From Citricoccus alkalitolerans (GTDB lineage: Bacteria > Actinomycetota > Actinomycetes > Actinomycetales > Micrococcaceae), in assembly GCF_039528175.1 (NCBI RefSeq), contig NZ_BAAALH010000002.1:1860001-1924000 (forward strand): a stretch of DNA of 64,000 bases, given 5' to 3'. The stretch's first letter is position 1; every line of letters starts with the position of its first letter. A model generated the notes under the pieces. It was not told the origin of the DNA, searched no databases, and was given only the letters and a program-made list of their open reading frames with translations. The translations under genes and the position numbers were made by a program. This document shows, piece by piece, positions 45,543 to 54,075 of this stretch.

Positions 45543-45590
45543 ACAGCAGGGGCCGCTGCCCGGAGTGATCCGAGCGGCGGCCCCTGCTGT
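45543..45590. terminator. Terminator hairpin after the UPF0182 gene
   Basis: ACAGCAGGGGCCGC (45543-45556) and GCGGCCCCTGCTGT (45577-45590) form a perfect 14-bp stem with a 20-nt loop, 25 nt after the stop codon. The stem is GC-rich and is followed by GTCTG, the L-shaped terminator style common in Actinobacteria. Confidence 0.8.
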
Positions 45591-45715
45591 GTCTGACCGG
45601 CCGCCGATCAGCCCCCTGACGGGCATCCCCGGCCTCTGAGCACGTGCCGGTGGCCGAGCATTGGCGCCTAGATGAACGACGATGGACCGGTGGTGGACAT
45701 CACGGTGGCCTCGAT

Positions 45716-45745
45716 TTGGCTTTCCGGCCGGGAGCCCCGTATAGT
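45716..45745 (+). promoter_or_regulatory. Promoter of the initiator tRNA gene
   Basis: TTGGCT at 45716-45721 and TATAGT at 45740-45745 are separated by 18 nt, a good SigA-type promoter. The predicted start would be a few bases before the tRNA at 45758. The upstream gene is closed by its own terminator, so the tRNA needs this promoter. Confidence 0.65.
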
Positions 45746-45757
45746 CATAGGAGTCGC

Positions 45758-45831
45758 CGCGGGGTGGAGCAGTTCGGTAGCTCGCCGGGCTCATAACCCG
45801 GAGGTCGCAAGTTCAAATCTTGCCCCCGCAA
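45758..45831 (+). tRNA. tRNA-fMet (initiator, anticodon CAT)
   Basis: A 74-nt cloverleaf without encoded CCA. The acceptor arms CGCGGGG and CCCCGCA leave position 1 (C) facing position 72 (A) unpaired, the initiator hallmark. The anticodon stem is CCGGG-CTCATAA-CCCGG with three consecutive G:C pairs next to the loop, the second initiator feature. The T arm is GCAAG-TTCAAAT-CTTGC. It serves translation initiation. Confidence 0.95.
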
Positions 45832-45856
45832 CGAGAAGAGAAAACCCCCGAACCCT

Positions 45857-45885
45857 NNNNNNNNNNNNNNNNNNNNNNNNNNNNN
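45857..45885. other. Assembly gap (29 N)
   Basis: A run of 29 undetermined bases between the tRNA and a very strong hairpin. Open frames that span it are artefacts. The true length and content of the gap are unknown. Confidence 0.99.
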
Positions 45886-45890
45886 GGAGG

Positions 45891-45960
45891 ACGACGCCGG
45901 CCCGTCCCCTTCCCCGCGCTGGCCCTGACGGGTGCGGGGAAGGGGACGGGCCGGCGTCGT
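45891..45960. terminator. Perfect 27-bp hairpin between tRNA-fMet and pspA (bidirectional terminator)
   Basis: The arms at 45891-45917 and 45934-45960 are complementary over all 27 positions around a 16-nt loop. They start ACGACGCCGG and end CCGGCGTCGT. The hairpin lies between a plus-strand tRNA and the minus-strand pspA, so it can end transcription from both sides. It directly follows the run of N, and its stability probably explains why sequencing or assembly failed there. Confidence 0.8.
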
Positions 45961-45987
45961 GATCCGGTCAGGTGTCCAGAGCCGGAA

Positions 45988-46785
45988 TCAGTTGGACTGG
46001 GTGGTGGCACCCTCCGAGTAGTCCAACTCGTTCTCGCCAGTGGCTGCGGCATTGCCGGCAGTCAGGGACTGGGTCCCCCCGGCCTTCAGCGCGGCCAGGC
46101 GGGCCTCGACCTCGGTCTGCTCGCCCAGGTCCTCGAGGGACTCGAACTGGGCGTCCAGGGACGAGGCGGCCAGCTCGTTCTGGCCCCGCACGCGGGCCTC
46201 CTCACGGCGGACCTTCTCCTCGAAGCGGTTGACCTCGGAGGAGGGATCCATGATGTCGATGGACTTCACGGCGTCGTGCACCGCAGACTGGGCCTGGGCA
46301 GACTTGGCCCGGGCGGTGAGTTCGTCACGCTTGGACACCAGCTGACGGCGCTTGTCATTCATCTTGTCCAAGCCGTCCTTGAGCTTGTCCACGATCTCGG
46401 TCTGCGAGGCGATGGTCGGCTCCGCGGCCTTGGCCGACTTCTCGGCATCCATCTGGCGCTCGATGGCGACCTTGGCCAGGTTGTCGAACTTGTCCGCGGA
46501 CGCCGTGTCACCGGCGGTCCGGAACTGGTCAGCCTTGGAGGAGGCGGCCAGGGCCTTCTGGCCCCAGCTCTTGGAGGCGTCCAGGTCCTCGTTGTAGTCG
46601 TCCTGGATCATGCGCAGGTTGCCGATGGTCTGGGCCACGGCGGCTTCAGCCTCGGAGATGCTGTTGGTGTAGTCGCGTACCATCTGGTCCAGCATCTTCT
46701 GCGGGTCTTCGGCCTTGTCCAGCATCGAGTTGATGTTGGCCTTGGCCAGGGTTGAAATTCGGCCGAATATGGACTGCTTTACCAC
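45988..46785 (-). CDS. pspA: PspA/IM30 family membrane-stress protein
   Basis: A 265-residue protein, almost wholly alpha-helical coiled coil after an amphipathic start. SIFGRISTLAKANINSMLDK and DPQKMLDQMVRDY are the PspA/IM30 signature. The family binds damaged cytoplasmic membrane and forms ESCRT-III-like assemblies. The next gene upstream on the same strand encodes a TPM-domain protein, a partner seen in other actinobacterial phage-shock modules, so a joint envelope-stress function is likely. No PspF-type regulator is present. Confidence 0.9.
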   Translation of the reverse strand: MVKQSIFGRISTLAKANINSMLDKAEDPQKMLDQMVRDYTNSISEAEAAVAQTIGNLRMIQDDYNEDLDASKSWGQKALAASSKADQFRTAGDTASADKFDNLAKVAIERQMDAEKSAKAAEPTIASQTEIVDKLKDGLDKMNDKRRQLVSKRDELTARAKSAQAQSAVHDAVKSIDIMDPSSEVNRFEEKVRREEARVRGQNELAASSLDAQFESLEDLGEQTEVEARLAALKAGGTQSLTAGNAAATGENELDYSEGATTQSN

Positions 46786-46923
46786 GTTGTCGCCTTCCGC
46801 TCATTCCGTGAGGACCGGCGGTTTCTCCACCGGTTCCGTCTCCCGTGTCCCGCTGACGGGCGTTGGGCCCGGCACCTCGCGGCACCGGAAAATCTGTGGA
46901 CCGTGTCGTTCGCTGGTCCGTTC

Positions 46924-49038
46924 CTAGAAGCTACCGCCGCCGATGTCCCCGAGGCCACCGCCACCGAAGTCCCCGCCACCCAGGCCGCCGCCACCGCCGA
47001 AGCCACCGAAACCGCCGCCGCCCCAGTCACCGTGGTCATTGTCTCCGCCGAGGATGCCGCCCATGAGGATGCCGCCGAGGATAGCCCCGCCGAGCCCGGC
47101 GCCGAAGCCGCCACCCCCGCCACCGCCGTAACCACGGCCCCCGGGGCCAGCACCGGCGCCGGCGTAGCCGCCCCACTGATTGAGGTCCTGCTGGGCCAGT
47201 TGGCTGGCGCGGTCCGCCAGGGAACTGGACTGGTTCGCCAGATTCAAGGCGGTCACCGGGTCCTGTCCGGAGAGCCGGACGGCTTCCTGAAGGGTCCGTT
47301 CCGCCTCGGCCAACTTGGTCCGGGCCTGACTGCCCACGGCACCCCGACGGGCCGCGATGAAGTCCTGGGTGCCGTCGATCTGGGCCTGTGCCTGGCGGAT
47401 GGTGGACTGGAGCGCGGAGGCGGCCCGGCGCTCCTGCTCCTGGCGGTCCCGGATTCCGGACAGTGGTGCGTCGAGCTGGCGGTGGGCCTGCTCCAACGAC
47501 TGCAGCAGTCGGAAGGGGGCCGGCCGGCCTGCAGCGATCTCAGATCTCACGCGGGACAGGGTCTGCTGCAAACCGGCCGCCGGTCCCGCCAGCTCGGTGT
47601 GTCGGCCAGCGTCCACGAGGGCCTGCGCCTGGGCGAGGTCCTGGGTAGACTGGTTGATCCCGATCTGCAGGTTCTCCATGGCGCTCTCCAGGTGCCCCCG
47701 AGCCTTGGCCACGGCCTCCACCAGGGTGGAGATCTGGGAGACGGCCTCCTCACCGGCCCGGATCGCCAGCACGGCGGTGGAGGGGTCGGAAGCGAGCGAC
47801 TCCTCCGCCTTGGCCGCGGCTGCCCGGACGAATTCGAGCCGTTCCCGCGCCTGCGTGGCGTTGTCGTTGACCTCGGCCAGCGCCACGTCCGCGTAGCGGG
47901 TATGCAGGTCCACGAGGCCCTGCTCGGCCTGCGCCACCGAGTCCGCCACCTGATCGGCGCGGGTGTTCAGGGACTCCAGGGCCGCACCGGCGTTCTTCTC
48001 CAGGTCGCGGAGCGCGTCGAATTCCTTGGTGTGTGCGGACAGTGACTCGTTGACTGCCTGGCACCGGGCGATGATGTCCTTGAGCCAGGCGCGCTGTTGT
48101 TCCTCGGTGTCCGGGATGTGGTCGTCCAGCTGGTTCTGCAGCTTGTAGGACTCCCGCATGTGGTCCTTGGCGATCTCGATGTCCTGGGTGAAGGTCTCCA
48201 CGGACTCCTCGCCATAGGAGGCCAAGGCGAAGCCGACCTCCTGCTCGGAGGAGCGGATCGCATCATCGGCGCCGATGAGCATGGAGCCCGCCTTGGTGCG
48301 CAGATCCTTCACGGACATCTCGTCGAGGGGATCCTTCGGCCCCTGTGCTCCGCGGGCGGAGTGGCTCTGCTGATCCGCCGTGGACTTGTTGCGTCGCATC
48401 AGGGCGTATCCACCGCCGGCGAGGGCGGCCACCGCCACGCCACCGGCGATCCAGCCGCCGGCACCGCCGCCGGAGTCGGGTCCGTTCACCCGACCGTCGG
48501 CGGCATCCTCGATTCCCGACACTGCGGACAGCGCCACGGTCTGCCAGTCGTCCTCGCCGACCGCAGGCAGTTCGGGGACGATGTATTCATCGATGATGTC
48601 CGTGGACAAGGGACCGATGCTGTTGGCCTGGGTTGCGGCGTACGCATAGCTTCGTGATTCGACAGCTACGGCGAGGATGGAGTCGGTAGAGCCCAGGTCC
48701 TTGGCCTCGGCGACGTCGGTGAGCCATGTGTTTCGGTCCATCGTCTGCCCGGACTCATCCGTGAACTCATCCACGTACACCACGAAGAGGTTCTGGCCCT
48801 CCGCGGACCGCAGGTCATTGATGGCTTGGGTGATCTCGTTCTCCTCGGCTGAGGTGAGGACCTCGGCCTCGTCCACCACATAGGTGCCCGGCGGAATGTC
48901 CACCGGCGCCTCGGCCCTGGCGGCCTCGGCGAGGGCCAGTCCGCCGGCCATGGTCAGTCCTGAGGCCAACAGGGCACTCGAGGCCAGGGCGGCGGGGGAG
49001 AGGCGGCGCAGTTGCACCGCAGGGGCCTGGGACTTCAT
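46924..49038 (-). CDS. TPM-domain protein with coiled coil and Gly-rich C-terminus
   Basis: A 704-residue protein. An N-terminal signal region (LASGLTMAGGLALAEAARAE) leads into an extracellular TPM domain (VDEAEVLTSAEENEITQAIN, LFVVYVDEFTDESG) ending near residue 170. A membrane helix (WIAGGVAVAALAGGGYALM) follows, then about 400 residues of coiled coil facing the cytoplasm. The last 70 residues are mostly Gly with Phe and Trp. It lies upstream of pspA on the same strand, about 140 nt away. It is probably a membrane scaffold working with PspA. Confidence 0.85.
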   Translation of the reverse strand: MKSQAPAVQLRRLSPAALASSALLASGLTMAGGLALAEAARAEAPVDIPPGTYVVDEAEVLTSAEENEITQAINDLRSAEGQNLFVVYVDEFTDESGQTMDRNTWLTDVAEAKDLGSTDSILAVAVESRSYAYAATQANSIGPLSTDIIDEYIVPELPAVGEDDWQTVALSAVSGIEDAADGRVNGPDSGGGAGGWIAGGVAVAALAGGGYALMRRNKSTADQQSHSARGAQGPKDPLDEMSVKDLRTKAGSMLIGADDAIRSSEQEVGFALASYGEESVETFTQDIEIAKDHMRESYKLQNQLDDHIPDTEEQQRAWLKDIIARCQAVNESLSAHTKEFDALRDLEKNAGAALESLNTRADQVADSVAQAEQGLVDLHTRYADVALAEVNDNATQARERLEFVRAAAAKAEESLASDPSTAVLAIRAGEEAVSQISTLVEAVAKARGHLESAMENLQIGINQSTQDLAQAQALVDAGRHTELAGPAAGLQQTLSRVRSEIAAGRPAPFRLLQSLEQAHRQLDAPLSGIRDRQEQERRAASALQSTIRQAQAQIDGTQDFIAARRGAVGSQARTKLAEAERTLQEAVRLSGQDPVTALNLANQSSSLADRASQLAQQDLNQWGGYAGAGAGPGGRGYGGGGGGGFGAGLGGAILGGILMGGILGGDNDHGDWGGGGFGGFGGGGGLGGGDFGGGGLGDIGGGSF

Positions 49039-49293
49039 GGATCACCCTTCAGGGGTACACGTGGGATGGTGGCTGCTAGCAGAAGTCTATGGGGCGATTC
49101 CGGACGTTCGCCATGAAGACGTGTGCGCCGTCGGCGAACCGTCGAGCATGCGCTCAGGGTTCGTCCAGCGAACACGATCCCAGTAGACAGGATGGAGCGG
49201 CAGGATAGACGGTGCGGTGCGGCCCGAGTGACCTGACCGACCACGACGACGGACAACCCACCGCGGGTGCTCCGGCAGGAAAGGACGACGACC

Positions 49294-50835
49294 ATGAACG
49301 AAGCGGACCACAACGGCACCGAGGGTACCGGCGGGCAGTACGGGGAGACGCCTTCCGTCCCCCCGCGTCCTGAGACCCCGCCGACGTCCGTCCGGTCGTC
49401 CGAGCCGCTCTCTGCCAGCAGGGAGCCCTACCCCCGCTGGAACGAGACCCAGTCTCTGCCCCGCACAGATGCCTCAGAACCGGCCATGGATGCGCCGGAA
49501 CCGGGCGCACCCATGGCGGGCTCATCCCACCAGGCACACCATCACGACGCCGGCCCGGCGAGGAAGCGCCGCACCGTCGGCGTCGGCGCGCTGGTCGCCG
49601 GCATGTTGCTGGCCGGCTTGGCCGGCGGCGGCGTGGCCGTCGGCGTCAACGCGGCCACGGACGACGACACCGGCTCGGCCGGCACTGGCTCCGTCCAGGA
49701 ACAGGGCCACGGCCTGGACATCAACCGCTCGGAGGATGCCACCGCCGTCACGGCTGCGGCTGCCAAGGCGGCCCCCTCAGTGGTGACCCTGTCTGTCTCG
49801 GCTGGTCAGGCGTCCGGGTCGGGTTCGGGGGTCGTCCTCGACAACGAGGGGCACATCCTCACCAACACGCACGTGGTGACGCTGGGTGGACAGGCCGGAG
49901 ATGCCGACATCACCGTCCAGACTGCCGACGGGGCCGTGCACACCGCCAGCGTCGTCGGAACCGACCCGGAGTCCGACCTCGCCGTCGTCAAGGTCGAGGC
50001 CGAGGGGCTCACGCCCATCGAGACAGGGCAGTCCTCCGAGTTGAACGTGGGCGACTCCGCCATAGCCATCGGTGCCCCCCTGGGGCTCTCCGGCACCGTC
50101 ACGGACGGGATCGTCTCCAAGCTGAACCGCACGATCTCCGTGTCCTCCTCGGCCGTGCCCGAGGACAGCGGGGAGGGCGGCAGCCAGGACGCACCCGAGT
50201 TCGAGATCCCCGGTTTTCCCGCCCCCGAGCAGCAGCAACAGCAGGCGCAGGGATCGATCTACATCAATGTCATCCAAACCGACGCCGCCATCAACCCCGG
50301 CAACTCCGGCGGCGCCCTCGTGGACGCCCAGGGCCGGCTGATCGGCGTCAACGTGGCGATCGCCTCCGCGGCCGGGTCCTCTACCTCTGACTCTTCCGGC
50401 AACATCGGAGTGGGCTTCTCCATCCCCGTCGACTACGCACAGCGCGTGGCCCAGGACATCATCGAGAACGGAGAGGCCACCCACGGCTTCCTCGGCGTGT
50501 CCGTGACGCCCCAGCCCGCCACTCCGGCCGGTTCCGAGCCGAGTGCCGAGGCCAGCGGTGCCGGCATCAGCGAGCAGAACGCCCTGGCCTCCGGCGGCTT
50601 CAGCGCCGGAGCCCGTGTGGTCGAGGTGGTTCCGGACACGCCGGCCGCCGAGGCCGGGATCGAGGAGGGTGACGTCATCACCGGAGTCGGCGACCGGTCC
50701 ATCGCGGACAGCGAGTCGCTGACCGCCGTGGTGCGTGAGTATCCCGAGGGCGGCACGGCCACGGTGCACTTCACTCGGGACGGCGAGGAACAGTCCGCCG
50801 AGGTCACGTTCGTCTCGGATGGGACCCAGGACTAG
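49294..50835 (+). CDS. HtrA-like trypsin-type serine protease with PDZ domain
   Basis: A 513-residue membrane-anchored protease. About 85 disordered residues precede one helix (VGVGALVAGMLLAGLAGGGV). The trypsin-like domain has GHILTNTHVV (His), DPESDLAVVKV (Asp) and INPGNSGGALVD (Ser), with a Gln-rich insertion (EQQQQQAQ). A C-terminal PDZ domain follows (ARVVEVVPDTPAAEAGIEEG). It degrades or senses misfolded extracytoplasmic proteins. ATG 49294 has AAAGGA upstream; an in-frame GTG lies 27 nt earlier. The PIG-L gene follows within 15 nt. Confidence 0.92.
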   Translation: MNEADHNGTEGTGGQYGETPSVPPRPETPPTSVRSSEPLSASREPYPRWNETQSLPRTDASEPAMDAPEPGAPMAGSSHQAHHHDAGPARKRRTVGVGALVAGMLLAGLAGGGVAVGVNAATDDDTGSAGTGSVQEQGHGLDINRSEDATAVTAAAAKAAPSVVTLSVSAGQASGSGSGVVLDNEGHILTNTHVVTLGGQAGDADITVQTADGAVHTASVVGTDPESDLAVVKVEAEGLTPIETGQSSELNVGDSAIAIGAPLGLSGTVTDGIVSKLNRTISVSSSAVPEDSGEGGSQDAPEFEIPGFPAPEQQQQQAQGSIYINVIQTDAAINPGNSGGALVDAQGRLIGVNVAIASAAGSSTSDSSGNIGVGFSIPVDYAQRVAQDIIENGEATHGFLGVSVTPQPATPAGSEPSAEASGAGISEQNALASGGFSAGARVVEVVPDTPAAEAGIEEGDVITGVGDRSIADSESLTAVVREYPEGGTATVHFTRDGEEQSAEVTFVSDGTQD

Positions 50836-50849
50836 CGGCAGAGGGCACC

Positions 50850-51749
50850 ATGGAGGACATGACGCCGCTGACGATGCCTCTCAAGACACCTGCCGAACTG
50901 GCCGCCGACCATGGATGGACGAAGGTCCTGGCCTTCGGCGCCCACCCCGATGACCTGGACTTCGGAGCCGCCGCGACGGTCGCGGGACTGACGCGGGCCG
51001 GTGTCGAGGTGACTTATGTGGTCATGACGGACGGCGACGCGGGAGGCTTCGAGGCCGAGAACCAGCACACCATGACGGAACGCCGGCACCGGGAACAGCG
51101 GGAGGCCGCTGCCCACCTGGGCGTACAGGACGTCGAGTACCTGGGAGAGCGGGACGGCTACCTGGAGGCCTCGCACGCCGTGATGGCCAAGGTGGTGGAG
51201 GCTATGCGCCGTCACCGGCCGGACGCTGTGTTCACCATGTCCCCCGAACGGGACTGGGACCGCCTGCAGCGGTCCCATCCGGACCATCTCGCCGCCGGTG
51301 AGGCGGTCGTCCGTGCGAGCTACCCCGCAGTGGAGAACCCCTTCGCCTATCCGGAGCTGGCCGCGCGGGGGTTGGAGGCGTTCCACCTGAAGTGGCTCGT
51401 GGTGTACTGCCACCCGGCGGCCCGGTCCAATCTCGCCGTGGACGTGACCGGGTTCGAACAGGACAAGCTGGCAGCCCTGCGCTTCCATGCCTCGCAGCAC
51501 CCGGACGTGGCGGCGATGGAGGCCTTCGTCCTGGACGGTATGGAGCGACTGCACCGGGACTGGCTCGCCGCATCGGGCTCACCTGCCGCTGCCGGCACGG
51601 CGGACTCGAGCGTCCCTGCCGAGGCGGTGTCCGTGCCGGACCACTCCACCTCGAGCACCACCGCCGTCACGGCCGACGGTCGCCGACGATTCGTGGAGAC
51701 CTTTCAGCTGGTCAGCGTCAACGACCCCACCACGATCAGCGGGTTCTAG
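50850..51749 (+). CDS. PIG-L family deacetylase (mycothiol-type LmbE-like)
   Basis: A 299-residue LmbE/PIG-L zinc deacetylase. AFGAHPDDLDFGAAATVAG gives the AHPDD zinc and base residues, TERRHREQREAAAHLGV is the family helix, and SHPDHLAAGEAVV supplies the downstream His. Actinobacterial members remove acetyl groups in mycothiol biosynthesis (MshB) or cleave mycothiol conjugates (Mca); the residues visible do not decide between these or another N-acetyl sugar substrate. It is in an operon with the HtrA-like gene. Confidence 0.85.
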   Translation: MEDMTPLTMPLKTPAELAADHGWTKVLAFGAHPDDLDFGAAATVAGLTRAGVEVTYVVMTDGDAGGFEAENQHTMTERRHREQREAAAHLGVQDVEYLGERDGYLEASHAVMAKVVEAMRRHRPDAVFTMSPERDWDRLQRSHPDHLAAGEAVVRASYPAVENPFAYPELAARGLEAFHLKWLVVYCHPAARSNLAVDVTGFEQDKLAALRFHASQHPDVAAMEAFVLDGMERLHRDWLAASGSPAAAGTADSSVPAEAVSVPDHSTSSTTAVTADGRRRFVETFQLVSVNDPTTISGF

Positions 51750-51756
51750 ACGAGGG

Positions 51757-53310
51757 TCAGCCCTCGGCGCCTTCCTCGGACGGGGTCGGCGTGCTGTTCG
51801 GATGACCGCCGTAGATCGGCCCCTGTGTCACCTGGTGGACGAGGTCGACGTTGCCCAGCGAGGCCGACGTCGGAGTCTCCGAGCCGCCCTCCGGCTCAAG
51901 GGTGACCACCAGTTCGCGGAACCCCTCGACGCCGCGGAAGGTGACCGGGTCCTCAAGGTCCTCGAGCGTGTGGGTGCCCAGGCTGTGAGGTGCCGAGCCG
52001 TCGGTGGGGAAGAGCCACAGCTGGAACACCTTGCCCTCGCCCGGGGACGGCATGCCGGCGAAGGTCACGTACGCGAGGTCGTGCTCCTTGGAGATGTGCC
52101 CCTGCATGGAACCGCCGTCCGTGAGCGAGACCTGCCGAGTGGTGAAGGAGTCCTCGGCGCGATCCACCGCCGAGACGATGTCCGGGCCCACGATCAGCCG
52201 CACGATGGTCCAGGCGCCCAGGACCAGGATCAGCAGCCCGGCGACCACGAGCATCCACTTCTTCACGGGACGCTTGCGCGTTTCACCATGGTCGGGGGAC
52301 TCGGAGGGGCCCAGCCCGTCCACGAGGCCCATGCCGACGTCCTGCGCCGGCAGCCGGTGCAGCAGCTCGTCGAGCAGTTCCGAGGGGGGTTCGTGCGCCA
52401 GCCCGCGGAACGCCCACGTGATGGTGCGGCGGGCTCCCTCGATCCGGGCTCGCCACATGGTCGTGAATTCGGGGCCCTGGCGGGACAGGAAGCGGTCCAG
52501 CTCCTCGCGTTCGGGATCGGCCACGGCGTCGAGGGCCACCAGATCAGCCCACTCCTTGGCCAGGCCGTTCTCCAGGTCCTGGCTCAGGTTCAGGGTGAAG
52601 TTGCGCGTGGTGCCGGTGCGGGCCGCGATCTCCGGGGTGACCGCACGGTGCAGCACCGGATCGTCCTCACTCGAGCGTCCGAGGAACTTCTCCTGGTAGC
52701 GCGTGGAGACGCGCTGGACAGCGTCCCGCAGCCGGGACTTCACGGTGGGCACGGCGATGCCGAGCTCCTCCGCCACCTGACGGTAGGTCCGGCCCCCGGC
52801 CCAGGCCAGGTCCAGCGCCTCGAATTGGGCCGGGGTCAGCACGGACAGCACCGAGGTGGGCTGGCGGTGGCCGCCCTCGGCGGCACCGGCGCCGTCCGGC
52901 AGCAGTCCCATGCCGTATTCGGGCAGTGAATCCTCACGCAACAACCGCGTCATGGTGTCGTGCGCCAGGACCTCGAGCCAGCACAGGACCGAGCGGTGGC
53001 GGGCGCGGACGGAATCATCGTCGAACCGCTCATGCGGGGCCGCGTCCCAGACCCGGACATAGGTCAGCACGGTGGCCTCGTCGGCGTCGGCTTCGGAGGT
53101 GAAGATGGAGGACGCCAGTCCGTAGACCCAGGGGGCGGTGGCATCATAGAACGCGGAGAAGGAGGCCTGGTCGCCCTCGCCGGCCAGTCGCAGCAGGTCA
53201 TCGAGGCCGGGGAGGCCGAGATCCGTCGCTGCGGCAGAGGTGGCCGAGGAGGCAGGCCCGTCTTCCGGGGCGGTCGGACGATCGGGGAGACCGGGAGCGT
53301 TCTTCTTCAT
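51757..53310 (-). CDS. Single-chain fusion of ECF sigma factor and RskA-type anti-sigma factor
   Basis: A 517-residue protein in one frame. Residues 36-118 are sigma region 2 (ASFSAFYDATAPWVYGLASS, ADEATVLTYVRVWD). Residues 157-207 are region 4 (LTPAQFEALDLAWAGGRTYR, VPTVKSRLRDAVQR). Residues 253-320 resemble an anti-sigma domain (EWADLVALDAVADPEREELD). A helix at 352-374 (WMLVVAGLLILVLGAWTIV) spans the membrane. Residues 378-488 match the RskA C-terminal domain (KVFQLWLFPTDGSAPHSLG). Normally SigK and RskA are separate genes. Here the sigma factor would be tethered to the membrane with its inhibitor and could need proteolysis for release. Confidence 0.82.
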   Translation of the reverse strand: MKKNAPGLPDRPTAPEDGPASSATSAAATDLGLPGLDDLLRLAGEGDQASFSAFYDATAPWVYGLASSIFTSEADADEATVLTYVRVWDAAPHERFDDDSVRARHRSVLCWLEVLAHDTMTRLLREDSLPEYGMGLLPDGAGAAEGGHRQPTSVLSVLTPAQFEALDLAWAGGRTYRQVAEELGIAVPTVKSRLRDAVQRVSTRYQEKFLGRSSEDDPVLHRAVTPEIAARTGTTRNFTLNLSQDLENGLAKEWADLVALDAVADPEREELDRFLSRQGPEFTTMWRARIEGARRTITWAFRGLAHEPPSELLDELLHRLPAQDVGMGLVDGLGPSESPDHGETRKRPVKKWMLVVAGLLILVLGAWTIVRLIVGPDIVSAVDRAEDSFTTRQVSLTDGGSMQGHISKEHDLAYVTFAGMPSPGEGKVFQLWLFPTDGSAPHSLGTHTLEDLEDPVTFRGVEGFRELVVTLEPEGGSETPTSASLGNVDLVHQVTQGPIYGGHPNSTPTPSEEGAEG

Positions 53311-53429
53311 GGTGCTTCAAGCATAGGAATGCCGAGCCGGCCCGCCTTGATGCCACGCGGACCGTGACCGGTCCGCAATGCGGGGATCAATGACTGCCGG
53401 CACGGAAACTGTATGGGGTGGCTCACGGC

Positions 53430-54002
53430 TCAGGCGGAGCCCGCGAAGCCGTGCTGGCGCCAGGCCTCGTAGAGGGCAATCGAGGCGGAGTTGGCCAGGT
53501 TCAAGGACCGTCGGGAGGGCTGCATCGGCAGCCGTACGCGGGAGGTGATCCGAGGATCGCTCAGAACCTCGGCCGGCAGGCCCGTGGATTCGCGGCCGAA
53601 CATCAGAACGTCACCGGGACCGTAGTCGATGTCCGTGAACAGGCGCTCGCCACCGGACGTGAAGGCGAAGATCCGGGCCGGCAACAGGGCCGCCAGCGCC
53701 GTATCCAGGTCTGGGTGCACGGTCATCACGGCGAGGTCGTGGTAGTCCAGGCCCGCGCGGCGGAGCTTGGCGTCGGAGAAGTCGAAGCCGACCGGTTCCA
53801 CCAGGTGCAGCTCTGCCCCGCTGATGGCCGCCAGCCGGATCACATTGCCGGTGTTGCCCGGAATCTCCGGGGAGTGCAGGAGGATCCTGAACCCCGGGGT
53901 GCCGGGGGCCGGTGCCCTCGGGGCCTCCAGGTGCGGGTTGGTCGGAACGGCGTCGGGCGTCGCGGCCCGGCGGAGTACGGGTTCGGGGGAGTCGGAAGGC
54001 AC
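53430..54002 (-). CDS. trmL: tRNA (cytidine/uridine-2'-O-)-methyltransferase TrmL-like (SPOUT)
   Basis: A 190-residue SPOUT methyltransferase. RILLHSPEIPGNTGNVIRLA is the N-terminal signature, DVLMFGRESTGLPAEVL the first knot motif and LPMQPSRRSLNLANSASIAL the SAM-binding knot. TrmL methylates the ribose at the wobble position of tRNA-Leu isoacceptors. GTG 54002 is chosen; a longer form from TTG 54092 would overlap the upstream J-domain gene and add Pro-rich sequence. Confidence 0.88.
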   Translation of the reverse strand: MPSDSPEPVLRRAATPDAVPTNPHLEAPRAPAPGTPGFRILLHSPEIPGNTGNVIRLAAISGAELHLVEPVGFDFSDAKLRRAGLDYHDLAVMTVHPDLDTALAALLPARIFAFTSGGERLFTDIDYGPGDVLMFGRESTGLPAEVLSDPRITSRVRLPMQPSRRSLNLANSASIALYEAWRQHGFAGSA

Positions 54003-54075
54003 CCGGCCATAGTAGTGCGGCCGCGGGGCGCCCAGCCCCGGTGGGGCAGATCCCGCGCCGGGAACAGCCGGCGGC

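Noticed and set aside
45820..46755. Open frames crossing the run of N and running antisense to pspA
   Set aside because: They contain undetermined codons and overlap a clear PspA gene on the other strand.
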